Shown: one piece after another, positions 16,085-24,948 of the stretch
Position numbering within the stretch: the stretch's first letter is position 1
Layout of the letters: the number at the start of each line of letters is the position of its first letter
Assembly (NCBI GenBank): GCA_902489135.1
Contig: CABTYW010000029.1
Span: forward strand, 1 to 25,290
Direction of reading: 5' to 3'
Origin: an uncultured Synergistaceae bacterium
Lineage (GTDB): Bacteria > Synergistota > Synergistia > Synergistales > Dethiosulfovibrionaceae
DNA: 25,290 bases
Translations under genes and position numbers: made by a program
The notes under the pieces: generated by a model
The model's input: only the letters and a program-made list of their open reading frames with translations
Database searches by the model: none
Told to the model about the DNA's origin: nothing

Positions 16085-17587
16085 ATGGATCAGCCGGACG
16101 TAGTTATTCTGGCTAACACCATAGATCCCGAAGAATCCCGCGTGGCCATCGTTGAAAACGGACGTCTCGCGGAGCTGTTCATCGAGCGGATGTGGGAGTG
16201 CCAGAAAAACGGTGAAATTTACAAAGCTCGGGTGGAAAGCATCCTTCCGGGCATGAACGCGGCGTTCGTGGGATTGGGCGACGGACGCAACGGGTTTCTC
16301 TATCTCAATGACGCGCGCGGCGTGAAGGTTCGTCAGAACGGCGAAATTCTGGTTCAGGTAGTCAAAACGGCGCGGAAAAACAAGGGCGCGCGGGTGACTG
16401 CGAGAATTTCTCTGCCGGGGCGCTATCTCGTCCTCGTGCCGGGAGGCCACGACGTGGGCGTCTCAAAGCGCATCGTTCGCGAGGAGGAGCGAGGGCGCCT
16501 CAAAGAGACGGTTCGCGCGCTGGATCTCAAGGGGTTCGGCGTTATTTTGCGCACGGCGTCGGAGGGCGTGGATGCCGAGGCGCTGGCCGACGATCTGCAG
16601 CATTTGAAGTCGCTGTGGGCGGACATCGAGAACATGGCGGAGCATCAGACGGCGCCCTGTCTGCTCTACAAGGATACGGGCCTGGTGGGACGGGTGCTGC
16701 GCGACGAACTCAACTCCGAAGTGTCGCAAATTGTCGTGGACAATCAGGAGGAATACGACCGCATCGAAGAGTATCTTGGGCAGTACGGCTCTGCCGAAAC
16801 CCCTCCCGAACTGTCGTTCCACCGCGGCAACATCCCGCTGTTCGAGTATTACGACATCGAAAAGGAAATCGACGCGGCGCTGGACAACAAAGTGTGGCTT
16901 CCATCCGGCGCCTATCTGGTGATCGACCAGACCGAGGCGCTTACCGTGGTGGACGTCAACACGGGCAAATACACGGGCGGTGCCAGTCTGCAGGAGACGG
17001 TGCTGGCCACCAACCTTGAAGCGGCGGAGGAAATTGCGTGGCAGCTCCGTCTGCGTTCCATCGGCGGAATTGTGGTGGTGGACTTTATCGACATGGAGCC
17101 CGAGGAGGACCGAAGAAAACTTCTGGCGAAATTGGACGAAGTCTTTGCCAAAGATCGCTGCCGCATAAAGGTGTACGGCCTTTCGCCGCTGGGGCTTGTG
17201 GAGATGACCCGCAAACGGGCCCGCGCCGATCTCCGGTCGGTGCTGACGCGCCCGTGTCCCTGCTGCGGTTCAGGCTTCGGTGTGTTCAAAGAGGACACTT
17301 TGTCCATGATGCTGAAGCGCTTTATCCGAAAAGTTTTCATGTCGGGACATGCGGAAGCACTGCTGCTGGACGTCAACGAGACTTTGGCCGCCTATGTGGG
17401 AGAGGTCTACCTCGGGGCGTGGGAAGAGAGCTTCCGGCGAAGAATTTTCCTTCGCGCCTGCCGCACCATGCCCCTGGAGAAATTCCGGCTGGATCTGCAA
17501 GGTTCGCTGAGCAGCGTGGAGGGCAGGCTGGAACTCATGCGAAACAGAGGAGACACAAGCGTTGTTTATCGAACGACTGACCCTTAA
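16085..17587 (+). CDS. rng: Ribonuclease E/G family endoribonuclease (RNase G-like)
   Basis: Endoribonuclease acting in rRNA maturation and mRNA turnover. The 500-residue product has the RNase G layout without the long RNase E C-terminal scaffold. An S1 domain comes first (GEIYKARVESILPGMNAAFV from about residue 40). Catalytic metal-binding Asp290 (VVDVNTGKYTGG) and Asp333 (VVVDFIDME) have the 43-residue spacing of the family. The zinc-link region is CPCC at 391-394. I chose ATG 16085, since GGAGG lies 7 bases upstream; TTG 16028 or ATG 16031 would add an unconvincing leader. The 131-base spacer before it holds small hairpins but no promoter I would defend. The 3' end overlaps smc by 26 bases. 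Confidence 0.94.
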   Translation: MDQPDVVILANTIDPEESRVAIVENGRLAELFIERMWECQKNGEIYKARVESILPGMNAAFVGLGDGRNGFLYLNDARGVKVRQNGEILVQVVKTARKNKGARVTARISLPGRYLVLVPGGHDVGVSKRIVREEERGRLKETVRALDLKGFGVILRTASEGVDAEALADDLQHLKSLWADIENMAEHQTAPCLLYKDTGLVGRVLRDELNSEVSQIVVDNQEEYDRIEEYLGQYGSAETPPELSFHRGNIPLFEYYDIEKEIDAALDNKVWLPSGAYLVIDQTEALTVVDVNTGKYTGGASLQETVLATNLEAAEEIAWQLRLRSIGGIVVVDFIDMEPEEDRRKLLAKLDEVFAKDRCRIKVYGLSPLGLVEMTRKRARADLRSVLTRPCPCCGSGFGVFKEDTLSMMLKRFIRKVFMSGHAEALLLDVNETLAAYVGEVYLGAWEESFRRRIFLRACRTMPLEKFRLDLQGSLSSVEGRLELMRNRGDTSVVYRTTDP

Positions 17588-20500
17588 AAACTTCAAAAGC
17601 TTTGGCGGAACACACGAGCTCCCCTTCGCGCCGGGGTTTACGGCCATTGTCGGCCCCAACGGCAGCGGGAAGAGCAACATTTTGGACGGGCTTCGCTGGA
17701 TCCTTGGCGAGAGCAGCGCCGCCCGTTTGCGCATCACCCGCCAGGGCGACCTGATCTTTCAGGGATCGGCCGGCATTTCTGAAGCCACGGAAACCGATGT
17801 CACCCTTGACCTTGCCGAAAAGGGAGCTCACGCCACCTTAAGGCGTCATCTGGACGCCAACGGCAGCGCGCTGTACATTAACGGCGTGCGGTCGCGCGTG
17901 CAGGATCTGGCGGGCTTCAAGCAGAAATGGCGCCTCGAGGGAGACAATTCGGCTTTCATCGGCCAGGGCGAAGTGGGCGCCGCCGTGCTTCAGAAGCCCT
18001 TTCAGCGCCGTTTGCAGCTGGAAGAGCTCTTCGGCATCGACCTCTACCGCAAGAAACGCGACAATGCCCTCGACGATTTGAAACAGTCCACCGACGAGAT
18101 GACTCGTCTCAATACCCTGATGGCGGAGCTTCAATCGCGGCGTGAGGAAATCGCCCCCGAACTGGCCGGAGCCCTCAAGGCAAAGGAATATGAGGATCGG
18201 CTGGAAGACCTGCGCCGCGCGCTTTATCACGCCAAAAGGTACGCCGAAGAAAAGCGGCTGGAGGCGCTGACGGCGGCTCACGATGCCGACGGCGCCCGAC
18301 TGCTGTCGTCGCGGCGCTGGGCGCAGCTGTGGAAAAATGCCCTTGTCCGGCTGAGGGAGCAGGGCAGCGAGTACGCCCGCCTGCGAACGTCGCTGAGCGA
18401 CGAGCTGGAAGAAATCCTGCCGCGCCTTGACGACGTGCTGCGCCGCGAACTGGCGCTCAACGCCGAAAAGAGCGAAGGCGACTTTGCGGTCCGCCGCCTG
18501 GGCGAGGAGCGCGGCCGACTGGAGCGGCAGCTGAAAGAACAGGAAGAACTTCGCGGAGAGCTGGCTCTTCAGACGGGCAAACTCACTCAACAGACATCAA
18601 CGTTGACCGTGGAGGTGCAAAGCCTCGAAGACCGCATCGCCGGCCGAAGCGCCGAGATCGAAGAACAGCGCGCTCTGCGCCGGACGCTGCTTGAAAAAGA
18701 AGCCTCCTTCCAGGAAGAGGCGCGCCAGATGAAGGCCCGTGCGGAAACCCTGGAACTTCAGGGAAAACAGCGCACGTCGCTTCTGGACAGACTGCGCGCC
18801 GACAAGGACGAATTGGTCACGCAGCTTACCGCGGTGGACGAGAAGCTTGAGAGCCTTGAAGACGGCGTCGAAGAGCTGGAAAAAAAACGATCCGACGCCG
18901 CGTTGGCCAGCCAGCAGGCGGCCATTCGCGCTCAAAGCCTGCGCCGTGCCGTAGTCAAAAGCGAAGCCGAGCTGGATTCGCTGCTTCAGCGCACCGAAGC
19001 GGGACTTTATCCGCGCCCCGTGCAGATGGTGCTCTCGGCGGTGAAGCTGGGACGGTTGAATATCGAAACCGTCCCCGCCGTAGAGAGTTTTTCCTGCACC
19101 TCCGATCTTGCGCTCTGCCTTGAGGCCTATCTCGGCGGCCGTCAATACTGGCTGCTGGTGGACCGCATGGAGCAGGCCCGATTGGGCATTGAGCTGCTCA
19201 AGGACCGCAGCGGCGGACGCGCCACCTTCCTGCCCCTCGAACGGTGTCGGGCGGCACACGCCGAAAAAGCCCCCGCCGGCGCCGACGTGTTGGGATGGGC
19301 CATTGACCTGGTAAAGCCCGTCCCGCGATGGCTGCCGGCGGTGCAGTACCTGCTGGGACAGCTTCTCGTGGTCAAAACCTACGCGGCGGGCGTTCGTATT
19401 TCAGCGTCGGCCCGCTATCCCGCGGTGACTTTGGACGGTGAGGTGTTTTCGCCTTCGGGGACGGTGAGCGGCGGCAAAAACGCACGCACTGCCGGTGCCG
19501 TCACGCTGCGCAATCAGATTGATGAGCTTCAGAAGCGCCTGGACGTCGATAAAAAAGCGCTGGAAGCCGCCGCCCGACAGCTGGAAGCCGCCGAAAAAGC
19601 GGAAAGCGACGCCCGGGGGCAGCTTGAATTCCGGCGCACCGAGGCGCAGGAATGCAAGTCCGCCGCGGAGGCGCTGCGCCGCCAACTGCGCGAGCAGACC
19701 GACGAACTGGGTGCTCTTCTGCGCGAGGACAGCGGTGCGGCGCTGCGCATTGCCCAATACAGGAATGCGGCCCGGGAGGCCGATGAAAACGCTCAGGCGG
19801 CCAGAAACCGCATGAATTCCCTGCCGGCGCTGCAGGTCAGCGACGAAGAGACGGCCCGGCTCAACGAACTGCGCACGGCTTCGCTGCTTGCCCATGAGCG
19901 CCTCGCCGCCAGGAAGGCCGATCTGGAAAAGGCCGTACACGCCGTATCGGATCTCAATGGGGCTCTGGCCGAAAACGCCCGACAGAGTCGGGACGAAGTG
20001 CGGAAAATGTCCGAGCTGTCTCAGCGCGGCCGGGAACTGAAAAAAGAAAAAGAAGCGCGCGCGAAAGAGAAAAACGAGGCGGAGCAACGCATCGCCGATC
20101 TCGACCGGCGCAACGCCGACGCGGCGCGGCGCATGGAGCGGCTCATTCTTCGCGGCCAGCGCGCCCAGACGACCTTTGAACAGGTCACCCGTGACGAGCT
20201 TTTGACGCGTACGGAAATCGAGAAGGGCCGCGAGCGACTGAACGATCTCATGGCCGCCAACGAGGAAATTTATCCCTATCCCGAAAGCTTTGTGCCCGAA
20301 CGGAATGAAAGCGTCGAGAAGCTGGAGGGCAGCTGCCGCTATTTGGATCGCTCACTGCGCGAGCTGGGCGACGTCAACATGGGCGTGCTTTCGGAAGACC
20401 GGTCTCTCGGCGAGCGGTTGGAATATTTAGGGAGTCAGCTCAATGACGTGCGCCGCGGCATGGAGGATCTCAAGCAGCTTATCGCCGACACCGACAAACA

Positions 20501-20966
20501 GGCGGGGACGCTTTTCGGCACCGCTCTGGCGAAAATCGACCGTCGGTTCGACGAGCTGTTTCAGCGCCTTTTCGGCGGCGGCGAAGCTCATCTTCGCGCG
20601 CAGGAAAACATGGAGCTTTGGGACGCCGGCGTGGAGATTATCGCCCGTCCGCCCGGGAAAAAATCCCTCTATCTGGCGCAGCTTTCAGGCGGAGAACAGT
20701 CCCTTACGGCGCTGTCGCTGCTCTTTGCGGCCATGGAAGTGGCGAAGGTGCCCCTTGCCGTACTCGACGAAGTGGACGCCGCTCTCGACGAGGCCAATCT
20801 GACCCGCTTCGCCCGAATGGCGGCGGACTACTCAAAAAACATTCAGGTCATCGCCATGACCCACCGCCGTCAGACCATGGAGCACGCTGAAGTGATGTAC
20901 GGCGTCACCATGAGCGAGCCGGGACTGTCACAGATCGTCAGCGTGAAGGCCGAACAATGGGATTGA
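17562..20966 (+). CDS. smc: Chromosome segregation protein SMC
   Basis: SMC is the ATPase of the bacterial condensin that organises and segregates the nucleoid. The 1134-residue protein is slightly short for the family (about 1150-1190) but has every part. Walker A is GPNGSGKS at 31-38. Two long coiled-coil arms run at about 165-480 and 650-950, rich in Glu, Arg, Ala and Leu. The hinge lies at about 480-645 (ending DGEVFSPSGTVSGGK). The ABC signature LSGGEQ is at 1041-1046, and Walker B with VLDEVDAALDE has Asp1069 and Glu1070. The start is TTG 17562, 8 bases after AGAGGAGA, inside the end of rng in another frame. The kleisin partners scpA and scpB are not in the window. The stop overlaps the next gene by 10 bases. 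Confidence 0.96.
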   Translation: MFIERLTLKNFKSFGGTHELPFAPGFTAIVGPNGSGKSNILDGLRWILGESSAARLRITRQGDLIFQGSAGISEATETDVTLDLAEKGAHATLRRHLDANGSALYINGVRSRVQDLAGFKQKWRLEGDNSAFIGQGEVGAAVLQKPFQRRLQLEELFGIDLYRKKRDNALDDLKQSTDEMTRLNTLMAELQSRREEIAPELAGALKAKEYEDRLEDLRRALYHAKRYAEEKRLEALTAAHDADGARLLSSRRWAQLWKNALVRLREQGSEYARLRTSLSDELEEILPRLDDVLRRELALNAEKSEGDFAVRRLGEERGRLERQLKEQEELRGELALQTGKLTQQTSTLTVEVQSLEDRIAGRSAEIEEQRALRRTLLEKEASFQEEARQMKARAETLELQGKQRTSLLDRLRADKDELVTQLTAVDEKLESLEDGVEELEKKRSDAALASQQAAIRAQSLRRAVVKSEAELDSLLQRTEAGLYPRPVQMVLSAVKLGRLNIETVPAVESFSCTSDLALCLEAYLGGRQYWLLVDRMEQARLGIELLKDRSGGRATFLPLERCRAAHAEKAPAGADVLGWAIDLVKPVPRWLPAVQYLLGQLLVVKTYAAGVRISASARYPAVTLDGEVFSPSGTVSGGKNARTAGAVTLRNQIDELQKRLDVDKKALEAAARQLEAAEKAESDARGQLEFRRTEAQECKSAAEALRRQLREQTDELGALLREDSGAALRIAQYRNAAREADENAQAARNRMNSLPALQVSDEETARLNELRTASLLAHERLAARKADLEKAVHAVSDLNGALAENARQSRDEVRKMSELSQRGRELKKEKEARAKEKNEAEQRIADLDRRNADAARRMERLILRGQRAQTTFEQVTRDELLTRTEIEKGRERLNDLMAANEEIYPYPESFVPERNESVEKLEGSCRYLDRSLRELGDVNMGVLSEDRSLGERLEYLGSQLNDVRRGMEDLKQLIADTDKQAGTLFGTALAKIDRRFDELFQRLFGGGEAHLRAQENMELWDAGVEIIARPPGKKSLYLAQLSGGEQSLTALSLLFAAMEVAKVPLAVLDEVDAALDEANLTRFARMAADYSKNIQVIAMTHRRQTMEHAEVMYGVTMSEPGLSQIVSVKAEQWD

Positions 20967-21733
20967 TCGACGGAAACGCGCCGCCTCGCTGCGACGACAT
21001 TCTCTACGGCTTTCTGAAGATGCTTCAGCCTTCCGAGGGCCCAAGAATCAACATGGACACCGTGTTGCTGGCGGGATATGCCCGTCCCCGGACGGGCGAG
21101 CGCGTCATGGAACTGGGATGCGCCCACGGCGGCATCACGCTCATTCTCGCCAAGCGTTTTCACCAGGCGATCTTCGAAGGCCTGGACCTTCAGCCGTCGC
21201 TGATCCAACTGGCCCGGGAAAATGCCCTTCGCAACGGTCTGAACGACCGCGTCGGCTTTACCTGCGGCGATCTCAGGAACATCAGAAAACTTTACAACCA
21301 TCAGAGCTTCGACGCTCTCGTCGTCAATCCGCCCTATGAAGATCCCGGATTCGGCGTCAGCTCGCGGTATGCCGTCAACCGTTCGGCGCGGCAGGGCGAA
21401 ACCTGCACCCTCGAGGACGTGTGCCTGGCAGCCCGATTTCTGCTGAAAAACGGCGGACGGCTCTATATGGTGATGCGCGCCCTTCGCCTTGCCGATACGC
21501 TGGCGCTTTTGAAAAAACACCGTTTGGAGCCGCGCAGGCTGAGGATGGTGCATCCCCTTCCCGGGAAAAACGCGTCGGTGTTTTTGACGGAAGCCCGCCG
21601 ATCGGGCGGCGCCGCTCTCACCGTCGAGCCGCCGCTTTTTATCGACGACGGAAGGGGAAACTTCACGCCGGAACTGATGGAGTTTTACGGCCCCGAGCCG
21701 CCCTCCAATGAAGGAGTCTCCCTCGGACCTTAA
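20957..21733 (+). CDS. SAM-dependent methyltransferase, TrmN6-like (tRNA adenine-N6)
   Basis: A 258-residue class I methyltransferase. The SAM-binding motif is VMELGCAHGGITLILA near residue 50, and the adenine-N6 active-site tetrad is NPPY at Asn124-Tyr127. NPPY, together with the opening YGFLKMLQP...GPRINMDTVLLAGY, points to the TrmN6/YfiC group that modifies A37 of tRNA1(Val). In this group the gene is often next to rsmI, as here. A different RNA or protein substrate cannot be excluded. ATG 20957 has GAAGG 8 bases upstream and overlaps the end of smc by 10 bases, so the two are probably coupled. The rsmI start follows 102 bases after its stop. Confidence 0.87.
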   Translation: MGLIDGNAPPRCDDILYGFLKMLQPSEGPRINMDTVLLAGYARPRTGERVMELGCAHGGITLILAKRFHQAIFEGLDLQPSLIQLARENALRNGLNDRVGFTCGDLRNIRKLYNHQSFDALVVNPPYEDPGFGVSSRYAVNRSARQGETCTLEDVCLAARFLLKNGGRLYMVMRALRLADTLALLKKHRLEPRRLRMVHPLPGKNASVFLTEARRSGGAALTVEPPLFIDDGRGNFTPELMEFYGPEPPSNEGVSLGP

Positions 21734-21835
21734 AAAGAACGCCCTGTACGGTGAAAGCCCGGGACGGACATGAAACGGCGCAGCCTTTGGACGCGGCGGG
21801 GAGGTTCGAAAAATTTTGCGGAAGGAGAGGATCTC

Positions 21836-22666
21836 ATGCCGCTTGTACTTATACCGACGCCGGTGGGCAACCTGGGCGACATCACCCTGCGCGCCCTTGA
21901 AGAGCTGAAAAGCGCCGACCTCGTCGCCTGCGAGGACACGCGCCGCAGCGGACTGCTGCTGGCTCACTACGGCATAAAACGCCCGCTCATGAGCTATCAG
22001 AAATTCAACGAGCAGTCCCGCGTGGCCGAGATTTTGGCGCGCCTTGCCAAAGGCGAAAAAATCGCCCTGGTCAGCGACGCCGGAACGCCCGGCATGTCCG
22101 ATCCCGGCCTCATTGCCCTGAAAGCCGCCATGGATGCCGGCTATGAAACGGACGTGCTCCCCGGCGCCACGGCCTTTGTGCCCGCCGTGCTTCTGTCGGG
22201 GCTGGCGCCTCAGCCCTTTTCCTTCATGGGATTTTTGTCCGACGGGAAGGGCGAGCGCCGCCGGCAGTTGGAAAATCTTGCCCGTCATCCCTTTACCATG
22301 GTGTTCTATCTGTCGCCCCATAAAGCCGCCCGCCAGCTTGAGGATTTTATCGACCTGCTGGGCGACCGCTCCGCCGCGCTGGTTCGCGAGATCAGCAAGG
22401 TCTATCAGGAAACCCGCCGCGGCACGCTGACGGAAATACTCAAAAGTGTGGAAGACGGCGTCAAAGGCGAGCTGGTGCTGGTGGTGGAAGGCTGTGCCGA
22501 ACGCGATGGGGCTGCCGTTTCGCAGGAGGAGTGGAAAGACGAAGCTGAACGGCGCAGGGCCGCCGGCGAGCCGGTGAAAAAAATTGCCGAGGACCTTTCG
22601 GCGCGCACCGCCGTGGCGAAAAACCAGATCAAAACCTGGCTTCTGTCCAAGGAAGAACGCCGCTGA
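21836..22666 (+). CDS. rsmI: 16S rRNA 2'-O-methyltransferase RsmI
   Basis: RsmI methylates the 2'-hydroxyl of cytidine 1402 in 16S rRNA using SAM. The 276-residue product has the tetrapyrrole-methylase-like fold with LIPTPVGNLGDITLRALE at residue 5 onward, ACEDTRRSGLLL, VSDAGTPGMSDPG and LPGATAFVPAVLLSGL, then the C-terminal helical part (ETRRGTLTEIL, KGELVLVVEG). I chose ATG 21836 because AAGGAG lies 8 bases upstream and the family motif then starts almost at once; an ATG at 21770 in the same frame would add 22 unlikely residues. It closes the run of collinear housekeeping genes. The 246-base gap after it contains a short GC hairpin and then the promoter of the transporter. Confidence 0.95.
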   Translation: MPLVLIPTPVGNLGDITLRALEELKSADLVACEDTRRSGLLLAHYGIKRPLMSYQKFNEQSRVAEILARLAKGEKIALVSDAGTPGMSDPGLIALKAAMDAGYETDVLPGATAFVPAVLLSGLAPQPFSFMGFLSDGKGERRRQLENLARHPFTMVFYLSPHKAARQLEDFIDLLGDRSAALVREISKVYQETRRGTLTEILKSVEDGVKGELVLVVEGCAERDGAAVSQEEWKDEAERRRAAGEPVKKIAEDLSARTAVAKNQIKTWLLSKEERR

Positions 22667-22820
22667 CGGACAAGCGCTTCGACGCTCCGCCGTTGAGGGC
22701 GGAAACTGCGCGCGCCGTGCGCTTCCGCGGGACGGGAAACGCCTTCGGCTCGCAACTTGGGACAAAGCGGCCGCGCCCAACGAAAGCGGAGAAAAAATTA
22801 AATCGATTCGAGTTTTTGCG

Positions 22821-22848
22821 TTTGCATTTCTCTGATCTGTGGTATAAT
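22821..22848 (+). promoter_or_regulatory. Promoter of the sodium-dependent transporter
   Basis: TATAAT at 22843-22848 is a perfect -10 and is preceded by TGG, giving an extended -10. A partial -35 (TTTGCA, 22821-22826) lies 16 bases upstream. Transcription should start near 22855, leaving a leader of about 58 bases. The region is clearly more AT-rich than the flanking genes. Confidence 0.7.
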
Positions 22849-22855
22849 AATCTGC

Positions 22856-22868
22856 ATATTTTAAATAT
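22856..22868. promoter_or_regulatory. AT-rich palindrome at the transporter transcription start (operator candidate)
   Basis: ATATTT-T-AAATAT is a perfect inverted repeat around one central base. It sits 7 bases downstream of the -10, right at the expected transcription start. Its position suits a repressor site, but AT-rich palindromes also arise by chance and no regulator is encoded nearby. Confidence 0.3.
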
Positions 22869-22912
22869 TCTGCTTATCGGAATATGAGGGTTAAAAAAAA
22901 GAGGGAATTCCT

Positions 22913-24265
22913 ATGGAGAGAGAGAGTTTCAAGTCGCGTCTCGGTTTTATTCTGGTCAGCGCCGGATGTGCCATCGGCATCGGCAACGTGTGGAAGTTCC
23001 CCTGGTTGACGGGGCAGAACGGCGGAGGCTTTTTCGTTCTGATCTATCTGCTGTTTTTGATTTGCATGGGCATCCCCGTGATGACCATGGAATTGGCCGT
23101 GGGGCGCGCCAGCCGCGCCAGCGCCGTCAAAGCCTACAAGAAGCTCGCGCCTGCCGGCAGCTATTGGCACATTCACGGCTGGTTCGCCCTGGCGGGCAAC
23201 TACCTGCTCATGATGTACTACACCACCGTGTCGGGCTGGATGTTGTCCTACTTCTATAAATTCGCCGTGGGCACCTTCAACGGTCTGGACAGCGAGAAAG
23301 TCGGCGGCGTCTTCTCCTCCATGCTGGCAAGCGTGGGTGACATGGGAAGCTGCATGGTGCTCACCGTTCTCGCGGGCTTTTTGATCTGCTCCATGGGAAT
23401 TCGCAAGGGCCTGGAAGAGGTTACCAAGTGGATGATGCTGGGGCTGCTTTTGCTGAACGTCGTTCTGGTGGTTCACAGTCTGCTGCTGCCCGGTGCCCAC
23501 GAGGGCGTGAGCTTTTACCTTCGTCCCAGTCTGGAGCGCATGAAAGCCGTGGGCGTCTGGAACGTCATTATGGGCGCCATGAATCAGTCGTTCTTTACGC
23601 TGAGCCTGGGCATCGCTTCCATGGAAATTTTCGGAAGCTACATGTCCGACGATCACACTCTGGCGGGCGAGGCCGTGCGCATTGTGTCGCTCGACACGTT
23701 CGTGGCGCTCATGGCGGGCCTCATCATCTTCCCCGCCTGCTTCAGCTTCGGTGTCAAGCCCGATGCGGGCCCGTCGCTGATCTTCCTCACGCTGCCCCGT
23801 GTGTTCGCTTCCATGGCCGGCGGTCGCTTTTGGGGCGCGTTGTTCTTCCTGTTTATGACCTTTGCCAGCTTTTCCACCGTCATTGCCGTGTTCGAAAACC
23901 TCATCGCCAACTGCATGGACACCTTCGGCTGGAGCCGCCGCAAGGCGGTGTGGCTGAACTGCGCCTTTGTGCTGGTGAGCAGTGTTCCCTGCGTTTTAGG
24001 CTATAACTTGTGGAGCGGTTTGCGCATCATCGGCAACCGCGATGTGCTGGACAGCGAAGATTTTCTGGTCAGCAATTTGCTTTTGCCCCTGGGTTCGCTC
24101 ACCTATCTGCTGTTTTGCGTGTCCCGCTGGGGCTGGGGCTTCGACCGCTACCTCGCGGAGTGCAATAAAGGCGAAGGCATCAAGCTGTCGCCGCGGCTCA
24201 GGCCCTTCTTCCGCTTTGTGCTGCCCGTGCTGATTTTGCTGGTTTTGATCGAAGGATTGATGTAG
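22913..24265 (+). CDS. Neurotransmitter:sodium symporter (NSS/SNF) family transporter
   Basis: A 450-residue inner-membrane transporter of the NSS family, which carries amino acids or related solutes into the cell with sodium. The first membrane segment carries the hallmark AGCAIGIGNVWKFPWL followed by NGGGFFVLIYL, which forms the substrate and sodium sites. About 11 membrane segments can be counted, as in the bacterial MhsT/Tyt1 branch. The substrate is not predictable; an amino acid would suit an amino-acid-fermenting organism. ATG 22913 has AAGAGGG about 7 bases upstream. It has its own promoter and is probably a single-gene unit. After the stop, 24266-24449 shows only a poor GC-rich hairpin (24357-24374) before six T residues, a weak terminator at best. 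Confidence 0.93.
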   Translation: MERESFKSRLGFILVSAGCAIGIGNVWKFPWLTGQNGGGFFVLIYLLFLICMGIPVMTMELAVGRASRASAVKAYKKLAPAGSYWHIHGWFALAGNYLLMMYYTTVSGWMLSYFYKFAVGTFNGLDSEKVGGVFSSMLASVGDMGSCMVLTVLAGFLICSMGIRKGLEEVTKWMMLGLLLLNVVLVVHSLLLPGAHEGVSFYLRPSLERMKAVGVWNVIMGAMNQSFFTLSLGIASMEIFGSYMSDDHTLAGEAVRIVSLDTFVALMAGLIIFPACFSFGVKPDAGPSLIFLTLPRVFASMAGGRFWGALFFLFMTFASFSTVIAVFENLIANCMDTFGWSRRKAVWLNCAFVLVSSVPCVLGYNLWSGLRIIGNRDVLDSEDFLVSNLLLPLGSLTYLLFCVSRWGWGFDRYLAECNKGEGIKLSPRLRPFFRFVLPVLILLVLIEGLM

Positions 24266-24449
24266 ACCTTTATTCTGGCAGCCGGCGGGCGCAAACGTTC
24301 GACGCAGGCGCTGGAAGCCTCGCAAAGCCTTGATTTTGAAGCGCTTACACTTCCTTCGGTGCGCGCGGGGGCCGTTTTTTGAAAGAGACCTTTTTCACTT
24401 TGTCGCACAGGCGCCCTTTCAAGCCGCGATAAATTATGCATTTTCTTAC

Positions 24450-24477
24450 TTGACTGCAATTTTTGTGACGCTAAAAT
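24450..24477 (+). promoter_or_regulatory. Promoter of the thioredoxin gene
   Basis: TTGACT (24450-24455) and TAAAAT (24472-24477) are separated by 16 bases, a good sigma-70-type match. Transcription should start near 24484, giving a leader of about 58 bases. The -10 covers an in-frame start codon at 24476, which supports translation from the later ATG at 24542. Confidence 0.7.
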
Positions 24478-24492
24478 GGAAGTGTTGATGGA

Positions 24493-24512
24493 CGTCTGGC
24501 GGAAGTCAGACG
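24493..24512 (+). other. Stem-loop near the 5' end of the thioredoxin mRNA
   Basis: CGTCTGG pairs with TCAGACG (one G-T wobble) around the loop CGGAAG, starting about 9 bases after the predicted transcription start. A 5' hairpin of this kind can protect an mRNA from decay. It ends 13 bases before the ribosome binding site, so it need not block initiation. No riboswitch class is recognised. Confidence 0.45.
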
Positions 24513-24541
24513 AAATACAACCTTTAAGGAGTGGATTTTCA

Positions 24542-24874
24542 ATGGCAACTGAACTTACCAAAGATACTTTTGAAGCTGCAATCGAAGCAAGCAAGAACAA
24601 ACCCATGTTTATGGATTTCTGGGGCCCCAAATGCACCCACTGCCTTGCTCTGATGCCCAGCGTTATGGAACTGGCGGAGAAGTACGCCGACAAAGTTGAC
24701 CTCTGCAAAGTCAACATCTCCGGCAACCGCCGCGTCGCCATGGCTCTCAAGGTCATGAGCCTTCCCTCCTTCCTGTTCTTCAAAGACGGTGCCGAGATGG
24801 CCGATCTCCGTCTGAGCGGCGATTCCGTCACCATTGAGCAGATCGAAGAGAACGTCAAGAAGATCTGCGAGTAG
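24542..24874 (+). CDS. Thioredoxin-like protein with a CTHC active site (glycine-reductase-associated type)
   Basis: A 110-residue thioredoxin fold protein, presumably a cytosolic disulfide reductant. The active site is WGPKCTHC with Cys31 and Cys34, instead of the standard WCGPC. The cis-proline loop (SLPSFLFF) is present. CLALMP after the active site, a CKVN strand and SGNRRVAMALKVM resemble the thioredoxins that serve glycine/sarcosine reductase in amino-acid-fermenting anaerobes; no grd gene is in the window, so that role is inference. ATG 24542 is favoured by TAAGGAG 10 bases upstream and by the promoter position. Its early codons are more AT-rich than those of neighbouring genes; with the strong promoter, this suggests high expression. 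It is a single-gene unit closed by a strong terminator. Confidence 0.88.
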   Translation: MATELTKDTFEAAIEASKNKPMFMDFWGPKCTHCLALMPSVMELAEKYADKVDLCKVNISGNRRVAMALKVMSLPSFLFFKDGAEMADLRLSGDSVTIEQIEENVKKICE

Positions 24875-24948
24875 CATCGATTAATAAAAGCCCGTGCGTT
24901 GTTTTTAGGCCGCGCGGATGAAGAATGGTGTAAATCTCTAAGAAGAAG

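Noticed and set aside
22686..22703. TCCGCC...GGCGGA hairpin after rsmI as a terminator
   Set aside because: The stem is only 6 base pairs and no T run follows. It is more likely incidental in GC-rich sequence.
20870..22780. Long minus-strand open frame (636 codons) opposite the methyltransferase and rsmI genes
   Set aside because: Both + strand genes carry clear family motifs; the antisense frame shows no domain and spans several gene boundaries.
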